Shown here: one piece after another, positions 1 to 11,800 of the stretch
How positions within the stretch are numbered: position 1 is the first letter of the stretch
Layout of the letters: every line of letters starts with the position of its first letter
From: Euryodendron excelsum
Taxonomy: Eukaryota > Streptophyta > Magnoliopsida > Ericales > Pentaphylacaceae
Reading direction: 5' to 3'
Assembly: GCA_033060915.1 (NCBI GenBank)
Contig: CM065384.1
Location: 36,487,001 to 36,551,000, forward strand
Length of the DNA stretch: 64,000 nucleotides
Translations under genes and position numbers: made by a program
The notes under the pieces: model-generated
Told to the model about the DNA's origin: nothing
The model's database searches: none
Seen by the model: only the letters and a program-made list of their open reading frames with translations

Positions 1-1110
1 CCCAAGCTACCACCCCATTAGAGATATAGTCCGTCACAGAAACTCCCTCATCATTCGCAATAGCATATAAACTCGGAAAGGCCACTGATCATGCCAAAAC
101 TTGACTTTGCTAGCATCCCCAATCACAAAACTGATATGCTGACAAAAATCATCCCATCCATTCCTAATCCCCTTACATAGACTCACCCTATAGGAATTTT
201 TAACCGGATTAGAAGACCAACCACCGACACTAAAACCATATTTACTTTGAATTACAATTTTCCAAAGCTGACCATCCTCCATCCCAAATCTCCACAACCA
301 CTTACCTAGTAAGCTTGATTGAAAGATCGCAGTCCCCTGATACCCAACCCACCACACTTAACATAAGTGCATATCTTGTCCCATGCCACAAGGTGATACT
401 TAACTCCTCTCCCAAACCACCCTACAAAAAGTCCCACTTTTCTAATCTATTCGCCACCGACACCGGAATAGTGAAAACAGACAGGAAATATGTTGGCAAG
501 CTAGACATAGTGCTCTTTATCAAAGTCAACCTACCTCCTTTAGAAAGGTATTGCCTCTTCCAAGAAGCCAATCTTTTCGCCGCCCTTTCTATGATGCCAT
601 CCCAAACCGCTATAGCTTTAGAAGATGACCCCAGTGGCAAGCCCAAATATACAGAAAGAATAGCACCCATCTTAAGGCCCAAACAATCTGCTAACTCATC
701 TATGTTCCCCACATTCCCAATTGTAATCAGTTCACTCTTGGCTACATTCACCTTTAAACCAGACACAACCTCAAAACAAATAAGAACACACTTCAAATAA
801 CAAAGTTGTTCCTCATTAGCATCACAAAAGCATAATGTATCATTTGCAAAAAGTGAGAAATAGTAACAGCATTAACTCCTCTTCTCCCCACCTCAAAAGA
901 TCCGATCATACCCCCTTCCACCGCTCTCTTCATCATTCGGCTAAAAGCTTCCATCACAATAATAAATAAATATGGAGATAAGGGATCCCCTTGTCTCAAA
1001 CTCCTAGAACCACCAAAAAATCCTGATGCTAGAAATGCAAAATTTGATCCATGTCCTCCATTTCCCCTCAAAACCCATCCCTCTCAAAAGATAGAGCAGA
1101 AAATCCCAAC
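1..1110 (-). mobile_element. L1-type LINE relic, reverse transcriptase and C-terminal region
   Basis: Minus-strand frames in order give [16 protein letters not shown], then [55 protein letters not shown], and LLGKWLWRFGMEDGQLW running off the left edge. These are plant L1 RT and post-RT motifs. The catalytic FADD box reads FAND, and at least one frameshift (near 860) separates the parts, so it is inactive. It lies in the same orientation as ATM. The 5' limit near 1110 is approximate. Confidence 0.9.
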
Positions 1111-2522
1111 AAACAGTAAAACAACAAGTATTTACATGGTAGAGGTCTGTTAATGAACCCACTTCCCTCCACATTTCATCAAATGGTCATGCTAGAGACA
1201 TAAACAGTCATAGATAATTATGCAATGAGATCCTTCCGAATAGGCTAAGGGAATTCTCAGAGTTATTATTCTATTATTCTCTTTTGTCTTTTATTTTCTT
1301 AATTGAAGAAATAATTGGAAAATAAAACAGCAAGTACAAAAATGAGTAATAGCCCCCAGTAGAGACTGGTACAATTCAAACATTTTGTTCATTCGCGTTT
1401 GATTGTGTCATAGCTCTATAATTCAGATAAGGTTCATTGTTGGATGAACTGCATTGCTGATATTGACCCCAAAAAAGAAACGGTAGGTACAACTAGTCCG
1501 TGAACAGGCAACCATCACACTGTAAAAATTGGATAGGTTCGGTCTATGGTCATTGGGGCCTCCTAAAAGGATATACTAAATTCATCGAGTTGTTCCGAAG
1601 GATCAAAACGGCCATTTATTTAATAGTAATGATTGCAGACATTGATGCCCACAATAGTGGTGGTGACGGTGGCTACCAGTGAACAATAAATTTGGTGATG
1701 TTATAAAAGAATTAATCACATTTCCATTACAAATTATGAGAGCAGAATTAAAATTAACCAATCTAAATTATGTTCATTCTCACCATTCAATAGGTTCTAA
1801 AAGTTGTGGGACGAGAAGTGTCAAACATTAAAGTTCAAAGATGCAACTGCAACACACACCCAATGCATTGTTTGAGGGTATTGCAATAAACTCTTTTCTG
1901 AAGTTAACATAACCACAACGTATTATTTATTTAATGTCTAAATGCAACTAATAGTACATGACAATGATAATATTGCCTTCTTGTCTAAGTTTAAACCAAT
2001 GCTATGGCAGAAGTTATGGTGACCAATTCGAATAAAAGCATTGAAGATGGGATGGTGGTAGGGTTACTTGTTGAAATGTGGCGGTAATACCATGGTGGAA
2101 GTGGCTATAAGGAGAAGGGGACATGGTGGGGATGGGTGGTGACAAAAACACACTAAACTATGAGGACAAATTTGCGAACAGAGTGAAAAGGGCAAAAATT
2201 ACGAACGGAACATTCCATTTTACCCAATTTTTCGTCACTTAGATTTTTCACAATGGAATGAAGACTTCTGCATTTTCTCTCAACCATCTCTTTTGCAGAA
2301 CCAAAAGGAGCCTTATGTAACTACAAGTGGTGAAAACAAATAATAGCATAGGTGTCGTGTTGCTCGGAGAATGTCACCAAGTGATTCATTCTAATTAGTG
2401 CAAATGGAAGGATCATATTACATTGGGAAACCACCAATACGTTAAAGACATTAAGAAACTAACGCCACAACTCCTCTCAAAACATTATTCAAAAGAACAT
2501 TGATAATGTGTAACATACTAAC
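1..2522 (-). other. ATM intron after window exon 42 (partial)
   Basis: The left end is filled by an L1 LINE relic (1 to about 1110). From 1.1 to 2.5 kb I see no exon of the FAT domain and no further element. Confidence 0.6.
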
Positions 2523-2666
2523 CATCATAGCTTCTCGCCTGAATGAAACTGAAGAGGAAGCAGCTTTTTCCATGACATGACACAGTCGGAGTTCATTAAG
2601 TGTATCCAAAATGACCTGAACCGATTTCATCAACTTATTGGATTCTATCAAAATAAATTCCTGCAC
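2523..2666 (-). CDS. ATM: ATM window exon 42 (last in window)
   Basis: The donor is GTTAGT. It is 48 codons, [17 protein letters not shown] then [17 protein letters not shown]. The acceptor lies in a duplicated GTGCAGGTGCAG, so use of the inner AG would drop Val-Gln. The next ATM exon is off the left edge. Confidence 0.94.
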
Positions 2667-5600
2667 CTGCACATGCCACAAAAGATTATTGAATCACTAA
2701 GTCCCTCAATTATTTTTAAAGTTTAGTGAAAATATGTAATAAAGGATATGCAGGCCCTATAAATCATATATAATTTAATAAGTATTGTAATCATTAAGTC
2801 GCTCAAATACTTTGCAGTTTATTGAAAATCCTACAGGATTAACAAGGGAAAACATAAATCAAACTAGCAACCACATTAGAAATGTCAAAACCAGGTTAAA
2901 ATCACAAAAGACAAAGGCATGCCGCCTAGGTTATTTTCACCTCAACCAGTTTCCATTAATTAATGTAATAAGACTCCACCTAATGATATCTTGATAAATT
3001 GCACAGACTCCCGAAACAATGCAATTTTGTCCATTGTGCTCTAACTCTATGGGTCACATCCTCCTCAATCTCCTCTTCCTTATCAATAATCAATCTGACA
3101 TATGTGAAATGGTCACTTTTCAAGATACAATATCGTTTGACGACCAAGTTTCACTCTATCTACATTCCAACTTCTAGTTTGCTAAATTGCACTTCCTATA
3201 TTCTGTTTTTTCAGTCCTACTTGACCCAAAACCTTTAAGGTCCGTTTGGTAATGCCATCAGTTTTCGGTTTTTGCTGTGTGCTTTTGCTGTGTGCTTTTT
3301 ATGGTTTGGTGATGGGCATTTGTAGGTTACCATTATGCTAACAGTATCAGACCAATGTTTTAGAAACAAAGAACACACCCATTTTAGTGTTTTTCATTTT
3401 CTTTTTTCGAATTTTGTAAACTACTAAAAACAAAAAACAAAAAACAAGTAGTATTTTTTGTTTTTTTTTTTTTCCAAAAAAAACAAAAAAACATTTACCA
3501 AATAGACCCTTAGATTTCAAAGCATTTCCAATACGATTTCAATTTGGATTGTGACCACAATATAGTCTCGGCAACTAAAACTATGTTATCATGCATACAA
3601 TACATGACAAATAAATAAGTACTCAACGCAACTCCATGATGTAATATCTCTCCCTCCACCATTCAAACAATTCACAAATACATCTGACAGATGCTCTTTC
3701 CCCCCACCCCAGAACGCAAAAAGGAAAAAAAAAACAAAAGAATCTTCCCCATTCTCTCTTTCTTTGCACAATTTCATATGCTTTTCCTGAATCAACAAAC
3801 ACTATCAATAACATCCACCATTTCTCTATAGCTTTTTCATCAAGCACCTGAGTAGGAAAATGGCTTCCATGGGAGAAATCTTAGGCATAATCAAATTGCA
3901 CTTCTAGAACAGATGTGTAGTTTCGTAATCTTTGCTCAATCACCCTCACCCAGGAAGTCCTTTCTATGACTCATAAGTTCAATTTACAATAACTAGTGCA
4001 AACATGAATATCACCTTTGTAATTATATATGGGTGCTAGTGTGCTCTTCCTCCACTGATAAAGCATTTTATTAGCTCAAAAATTCTTGTTAAACAAATAA
4101 GCAACTGAAATTGCTCCTTCATCGCCTTCATACTTCTAGGCCTCTATAGAATTCCATTCAGTTAGTCAACCAAAAGTAAAAAGAAGAAAAATAAAGGAAG
4201 AACTACATTCAAATATCATCTTTCTTCTTTTCTTCACTCTATTCTCTTAGTTGTAAATATATATATTCTCTTAAATGCCTAGAATGATCAGGTTGAACTG
4301 CAACTTTATTGGTTCAAGTTCTTACCAAATAGTCCAAAACATAATTGGGGAAAGGCAAGAAAAAGTAATCCAACCATGAACACATCCACAATTTGCATAT
4401 GAGGATTACAGATTTGGACCTTAGACCTGATTCACTCATTCGATTCTTTGCTAGGTCACAGAATAAAACACCAAAACCTAGTACTTCGAAAATAGTTGTA
4501 GTAGGCCTAACAAAACTGAATAAGCTTCGAAAAGGAACCAAAAGGCATTTGAAAGATAGAAGCACGAATATAGGAAACATGATTTCCCTGCAAGGTCTCA
4601 ATCACATGGTCTTCATCTTATCATTCCATGGAATTACAACACATTGAATGGTCTCGGTTTAATCATGCATAATGCTAGAAATCTTGTCACAAAGGTGACA
4701 GTTGTCACTTCCTGACTATGTACTTAAAAATCTTCTACACACAATCGCAACATAAGGGATATCTTTCAGGTACTATTAGAGGGACTTCTGGTAAAAAATA
4801 TTTACATATCTTGAAGAAATTTTATTGGGTTGCAGAACGGAAAAAAAAAATACTACCACATAAGTCCACGCCTGACCTACATGTCATGGCACAATGGTAG
4901 CACCATAATGGCTGAGCTAATGGAAAACTCTGAACTAGCAGCCATGTACGAATATAACCGACCATTTAATTTTGCATCTCTCATGGACCATAAAAAGCAA
5001 TCCTATTTCTCCTACCACAAGTAGATTCTGCAACATTGACCAGCTGTAATATAATCTTCAACAAAGAGGAAGAGGAAGGATCCTTGAAAGAGAACGACAT
5101 GAATAAATGTTTAAGGAATATTTTGCAAGCGAACAAAAAAAATCAGGAGAAACAAAAAATGGTCACTGCCTTCATACTAATACCAGGAATGATTGCAATT
5201 GCATCAAATGACACTGAAGCAGGACACAAACAATGTTTTGAAAATAGAAAAAGAGAAGAGCTGGGCAGAAATGTGAAGCAAATCACATTTCATAGTTAAG
5301 ACCAGATCCAGCACAAAATTGTCAAATCAACAAAAATTGTTCAATAACAAAGTACCTGCAGAGAGATTATTTTACAAAGATCAATGTCTAAATTCTTCCT
5401 TCCAGCTAGATTGACGACAACATTCGGAAATAGAAGCTCTGCAACTTCAGATCTCAGCAATACAATATCTTGGCATAATCTGAAAGCAACATGTTAATCT
5501 ATTGAAATAAATAAATATATTGTTACCAGTGAAAACGGACTAAAAGCTTTCTAAAAGGGTGAAATTTGATAACAATAAAGATAACTCTAAGAAACCACCA

Positions 5601-8600
5601 AACACGTACAGTGGCATAGTCAGTGCCCATAACAGTTATACGACAGAAGTAAAGGGATACCTCAAAATTGTATCATCGCAATAACCAATAAGAGCATAAA
5701 CAAGTGGACAAATCCATGTCTCAAAATTTTTTCCATGAGTCTTCCATACAGTAGGCTTCTCCAGTGAAATTGCTTGAGCTGACAATGACATCAAACCAAT
5801 CATGGCATATTCAATGGGTTAATAATGTAATATAAATTTCTTATAGATAAAGAGAGTATATTTTAGAACAAATTACATCCACCTCCCTTGAGGTTTCAGA
5901 CTATTACAACCCACCCACTGCGGTTCTAGAAATTACATCCCCCTCCCTTGAGGTTTTAGGTGAGTTACATTTTTCTCCATATGTTAAATCTTTTAACAGA
6001 ATATATGTGATGTCAGCCAAAAAACAGGTTCATTACCTAAATTGCCCCTAATGTGCATGAAATGACATAAATAGGTTTTTTTTTTTTTGCTTATGAAATT
6101 AATTAGTGTTTTAATTTTGAGTCTTCTTCTAATGAAAGAAAAAAGATGCATTACCAGTATAAGATTCTAAGAGCAAATTAAATGTCACACATGTATAAAA
6201 CACAATTTTAATCAATAAATAAATTATAAGTTTCATATTTTTTTAAAACTTTATATGCTATAATTAAAGCCCTATATAGATTCTATAAATTTTTATAAAA
6301 AAAAAAGTTTTAGTCAATATGAGAAAAAATGCCCTACAAAAAGTAATATAAAAAACAACGTTAGTCAACTTATATTAACAAGAGAACGGTTTAACTTAAG
6401 AAAATCAATTGTACCAAAGTTTTTAAAGTCTATATACTATAAAAAAGTCAACACACGTGGGGGGATTTAGAAGCAAAAAAATAAAAACTTAAAAAATTAA
6501 CACAATTAATTTTAGAAGCAAAAAAAAACCCTATTTATGTCATTTCATGCACATTAGGGGCAACTTAAGTAATGAACCTATTTTTTTTACTGGCATCACA
6601 TATATTCTGTTAAAATATTGAACATCTGGAGGAAAATGCAACTCATCTCAAACTTCAAGGGAGGGGGATGTAATTTCTAGAACCTCAGGGGGTGGGTTGT
6701 ATTAATCTGAAACGTCAAGGGAGGTAGATGTAATTTGCCCTATATTTTAATAATGCCAAAGAGGGGCACAGCCTCTACAAACTAGAACTATATGAACTCA
6801 AGACAAAAAGCTACCCACAAAATCAATCTCTCCTTTGAAATGAAGAAAAGAAAAAAAATTATAAAAAAAAAGATTGACAAAGCTTAGCTTTGAGCCAAAA
6901 GTGAGAAGTCTGAACTAGAGATCTTTTCGCCCTATGAATATTTTATTTTATTTTATTTTTTGATAAGTAAGCAACTTTATTCAGAAAAAAAACACCAAAA
7001 AAAGAGTGTCACCATGTACACGAGGTGTATACAAAACCTAACTCCCCCCTTTAAATTGAGTCGTCCTATGAATATTTATCTCTACATCGTCAAACCTGTG
7101 CCAATTCCTCTCCCTCTACATGCACCAAATCAAGCACAAGGGTGCCACCATTCATTGACTTTTTCACCCATTCAACAAGACACCAACCTGCCCAACACTT
7201 GTCTAGCTGGATGATGGATCTCGGCATGACCCTCTATACACCAAACAAAGAGAAAAGCATACTCCAAAACAAACAGATAAAAATAACTACTTTCACTAGA
7301 ATTTCTCTTTTACTTACTTTCCATCTCTGTCTTTCCCTTCCACAATTTCCAAAATATACCCTAAGAACTTAATATTTTAGCCAAAGAACTAAATATACCT
7401 TCCTTAATATTTTAGCGTAGAATATCTGTACTTACCTATTTGAATAACATTCTTCCAACTCATAACATTTATTATTTACTACCACCTTTCCTTACCACTA
7501 AGAAAGTTTTTAGCGTTCACGCCCCTTTTCTTTCTTTTCATATTTCCTGTCAAACAAACTTGTTTCGAATGCAAAAGTATCCATGCAATCGAATTTAATT
7601 TTCTTGTTATTCAACATAATAGTTTGTTTAAATTTCTTCTCAAAACACCTGTCTACATTTTAAAAATCAAAGACCACTCTTTGATGGAACTAAAATCATG
7701 AGCATACTCTACAGGCCCCAAAGGAAAAATTCCTGGCTCCACTCTTTGATGGAACTATGTCCAGACTCCAGAATTAGGGAATACAGAGAAACAAGCAGCC
7801 CAATGCTCAAGGCTCCTTGCAGCATCAGCAGAGAGTCAAATGTATGCAGCATTGCACCAAGGCTAGAACTCTTAAGGAATAGAAAAGAAAAAATCTTTCT
7901 TTTACCATCCGCCGCCACACAGAAAAATATTTCATATCACTGAAACAAATGCTGACCAGCTGTAACATCCTTAAATAACATTTGAGCAGTTACTTCACAA
8001 TTTATAAAATCTTACAACATTTCAATTCGAGACTACTTCCTAAAAGAATCAACAAGGACTTAACATTCAAATTGAATGATTAGCTTCTATAAGATGGTTG
8101 GTCTTGAAGTCTAATTGCACAAATCATTTTGTCTTTGTTCTGCTACTCTAACTAAGCATTTTAATTACATATACTCACTTAAAGTTATGTAGTGTATGCC
8201 CACCGAAAGAGACACTAACAAATAAATTCTCATATACAGCCGCATGTTTCAGTCCAAATTTTTTAAGGTGGAAGGAATGATCTGATGATGAGAAATTAGC
8301 CTGATCTCGCTTTTGTCCTTCCTATGTACAGCTTGTAAAGGGCAATGTTAATCTAGAAAAAAAGAGGAAACATACACACTCTCACAAGAAAAAACAAAGG
8401 AAGGAAAATAAAGGAAAACAAAAAATAAAAAGCTTAGAAACAAGTGCAAGCAGAGACTAAACAATGGAAAGAACAGCAAATGTGTTCCCAGGAGTAACTA
8501 CGCCTAGAATACAAAAGATGTCCAATTCAGAAAAGATATTCTTCCTAGAACCTTATGGAAGAGATGCTGTTAACTTTTCCTCAAGGTTCACTATCATCAA

Positions 8601-8762
8601 ATAAGTAATATGGTTTTGCAAAACTAAATTCACCTGTCAAAACAATACAAACTGAACAAGAATGATAATGAATATGGTGTGCACTTCACATAAAATTTAT
8701 TTGACACACCAAGAAGTTAGACGAGGAAAGAAGCTATATGATATTAATGTTCAACGACATGC

Positions 8763-8818
<56 letters not shown>

Positions 8819-11800
8819 AAAATAATAATAATAATAATAAGCCCAAGCAAATAAACCCCAAAACAAGCATCACAGTGGGCAAAAGCAAAATGAACAACAC
8901 CAACAGGGTATAGATCTACCATCAAACTTTCTCTCTTGATCCAACAGAAAGTTCTGTGCTAGCTCCATGTTAACACCCTTACTGTGGACCTACAACATAG
9001 ACAAACATATTACGAATCACTAGTACCAAAAAATAAATAAAAAATTCACTACAAAATAATGTCAAGATGAAGAGGACTAGTTATACTCAAATGGGAAACT
9101 AGCCAGTTTGGCTATGAAGAAGATGGATCTGTGGGTTCCATCTGTTATGCTACTGCACAAAAGAGTCAACTGATGTGGGCCAATCTCTGTCACCACATCT
9201 TTTTTTTCCCCTTCCATTAATAACATGAAGAAAAGAAAAGGAAGTACATTGCTTTTCCGCAACCTTTTTCTTTTCATTAAATCAGAAAAAAAAAAAAGAA
9301 GACGGTCCATTATTTTTCAAAGCCATTCATTTATTTAGCAAAATTAATCAGATCCAAAACTGAAGACTTAACATGGCATAATCTGATCCAAGTTAGACAG
9401 GAAACATTGTCACTGTAGGATTCCCAGCAAATAATACCAAAGGATTCAATCCAATTGAAAAATGAAAATCCAAAACATTCCTAGTTTAATAGCATGATGG
9501 GAACAATAACTATGAGAGACAATTAGATACTAACCTCAATGAGAGACCTCTCACAAGAATCAAACGATAGCAAAGCTCTTTGGCCTTTACCAGTCGAGAG
9601 TATCCCCTGGTTTACATTAGGAAAGCAAAGAATATAAATATCTATGGCCCTTGATCTAGTGGAATGGTGAAACAAGATTCATGTAGCCGTAGTTGGGAAA
9701 AGGCTTTGTTGAGTTGAGTAAGTTCCAAAACAACAAGTTCTCACAAAAACTCTATGCTTGTATTCAAGAATCACACTCTATGCTTGTATTCAAGAATCAC
9801 AAGCAAATTGCAAATAGAAAAAGACAAAATATAAATTCAGTTGTTTAACGCTGAAAAATTACATGAATTCTATCAAAAGAACTGCACTGACAAGCAAGAT
9901 GCTAAAAAAAAACGTGAAGGACATTGAAAATCTGGTTCCTGGAGAGATTTAGGCTCCGTTTGGTTGTGGTTTCAACTTCAGTTTTCTGTTTTTGTTTTTT
10001 GAAATTCTACGGAACTGCGTTTAGCAGATTAGTTCCGGAAACTGCTTTCGTTAAAACCGTGTTTGGTAAGCTGGTTCCGGAACTTGTTTTCGAAAAAAAT
10101 TTCAGAAAACAGCCCATTTTCGGGAACCATTAAAAAGTGTTTTCTGAGTTTCCGAAACCGTTTTCATACAAAAATGAGAACGATATGAAAATAATGGTGT
10201 TTTCGATGGTCTTATTTTTTTGTTTCTGAGAACAAGAAAAACGAGATATTCTCAAATTTTTTAGTTCCGAAAACACTAAAAACGAAAACAAAACCGGAAT
10301 CGGAACCGGTTCCAAACAGGGCCTTATAGATTTTCATCATCTCCATTTGACCTCACAAGTCCAAGGTAAAACAAATCTGAAGTTAACAACAGTCAAGAGA
10401 TGGCAAAATTGTAAGTGTCATTAACACAAGCACGATAAAGATTATGTACTTCTCAAGTCCATAACTATGTCAAAAGTCAAGTTGCTGTAACTAAATGCCT
10501 CCGAATCCTTGTGCTTAGCATTATGAAAGTCAAGTCACAAAAGGGAAAATAATCCCGAGAGAGCATGTTGCCCTTTCCAAAAGATAGTAAAATTGTAAGT
10601 GTCATTAACACAAGCACGATAAAGATTCTGTGCTTCTCAAGTCCATAACTATGTCCAAAGTCAAGTGTCTGTAACTGAATGCCTCTGAATTATTGTGCTT
10701 AGCATTATGAAAGTCAAGTCACAAAAGGGAAAATAATCTCAAGAGAGCATGTAGCCCTTTCCAAGGAGCCCTTCCGTACACACAGGAGTTTCTAAGACAC
10801 AAGCTAAACTATTATGACCTTACTAGAAAATACAATTACAGACTTCTACCCAGCTTCTATGATTTCTTGATCCTTTAATATCTACAAGAAAGAGTTTGTC
10901 CAGACAAGTATTTTCACCGCTTTTTCTCCAGAGATTGTTTGTTACCTTAAGAAGGGCTAGTTCTAAGGCTTAAAAGTACACAAACTCGACCAGTCCCTCC
11001 ATCAATAATGTTTGCCTTAGCCAACTTTGAGACAGGCCATGAGCAATGCAGACCAACACATACACCGGATGTGGGTATAGCTCAGCCCACTGGATGTGGG
11101 TATACTTCCCAGATGTGAGTTGAGGCTATAAGGCCAACTAGAGAGAGAGATCCATGTATCCTACTCCAAGTAATCAAGATTAAGGTTTGTTGAGTTAAGT
11201 TGAGTAGTCTACACATAAACATTAGCATATAGACGTACATATATTGTACATACACAGGGAAAATAGAGAAAAGGGAGCAGTCAGCTGACTTTTGCTTAAA
11301 TTTGTTCAGGTAAATTTTTCATGAGTGTTCTTCTCAAGAAAATATAATATTGCACCGTGGATTAAACATCAAAATTTTCAGTTTCAAGTTGAAAGGGTAT
11401 TGCTTCCATTTATTATTCTTTGCATCATTAGACATTTTTCAAAAATACTTCTTATCCTAGGATATAATCGTTTTCAATAATTTTATTAAAAAATAATAAC
11501 TTAAAAACCATCAATTCAGACCTTTTTCATATGCACGTCATGAAACTCAAATTTAGGCACACATTTGATGTGCTGTTTCCACTGATAAACTTTGAGTCAA
11601 AATCAATAAGTACATGTTTAAATGCAAAAGATAAATATTTATCTTCCCTTAATATTGGGATATTCGATATGCATTTGTCACTTTCTTTTGAATCCACATT
11701 CTTTTATCACCCTGACACTGAATCTACCACAACCCATTATAATGGGTGTATCTATACGTCTGAATATTTGTGTCTCCAAGTGTTACGATACATGCCAATC

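Larger units (their letters stand above)
5779..8919 (-). other. ATM intron between window exons 39 and 40
   Basis: This 3141-bp intron holds the C44/A/(AAT) tract (8765-8840), an L1 3' end (6951-7080) and the MULE-like element (5866-6740). The part at 7.1-8.7 kb shows nothing recognised. Confidence 0.65.

Noticed and set aside
315..800. 161-codon plus-strand open frame
   Set aside because: It is the antisense of the L1 reverse transcriptase relic; the minus strand carries the recognisable motifs.
1110..2522. Search for an ATM exon encoding the start of the FAT domain
   Set aside because: No conserved plant ATM stretch with splice sites was found; the next exon must be left of the window.
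9749..9801. Possible mobile element at a short tandem CTCTATGCTTGTATTCAAGAATCACA
   Set aside because: It is just two adjacent copies of about 26 bp without other element features; ordinary slippage.
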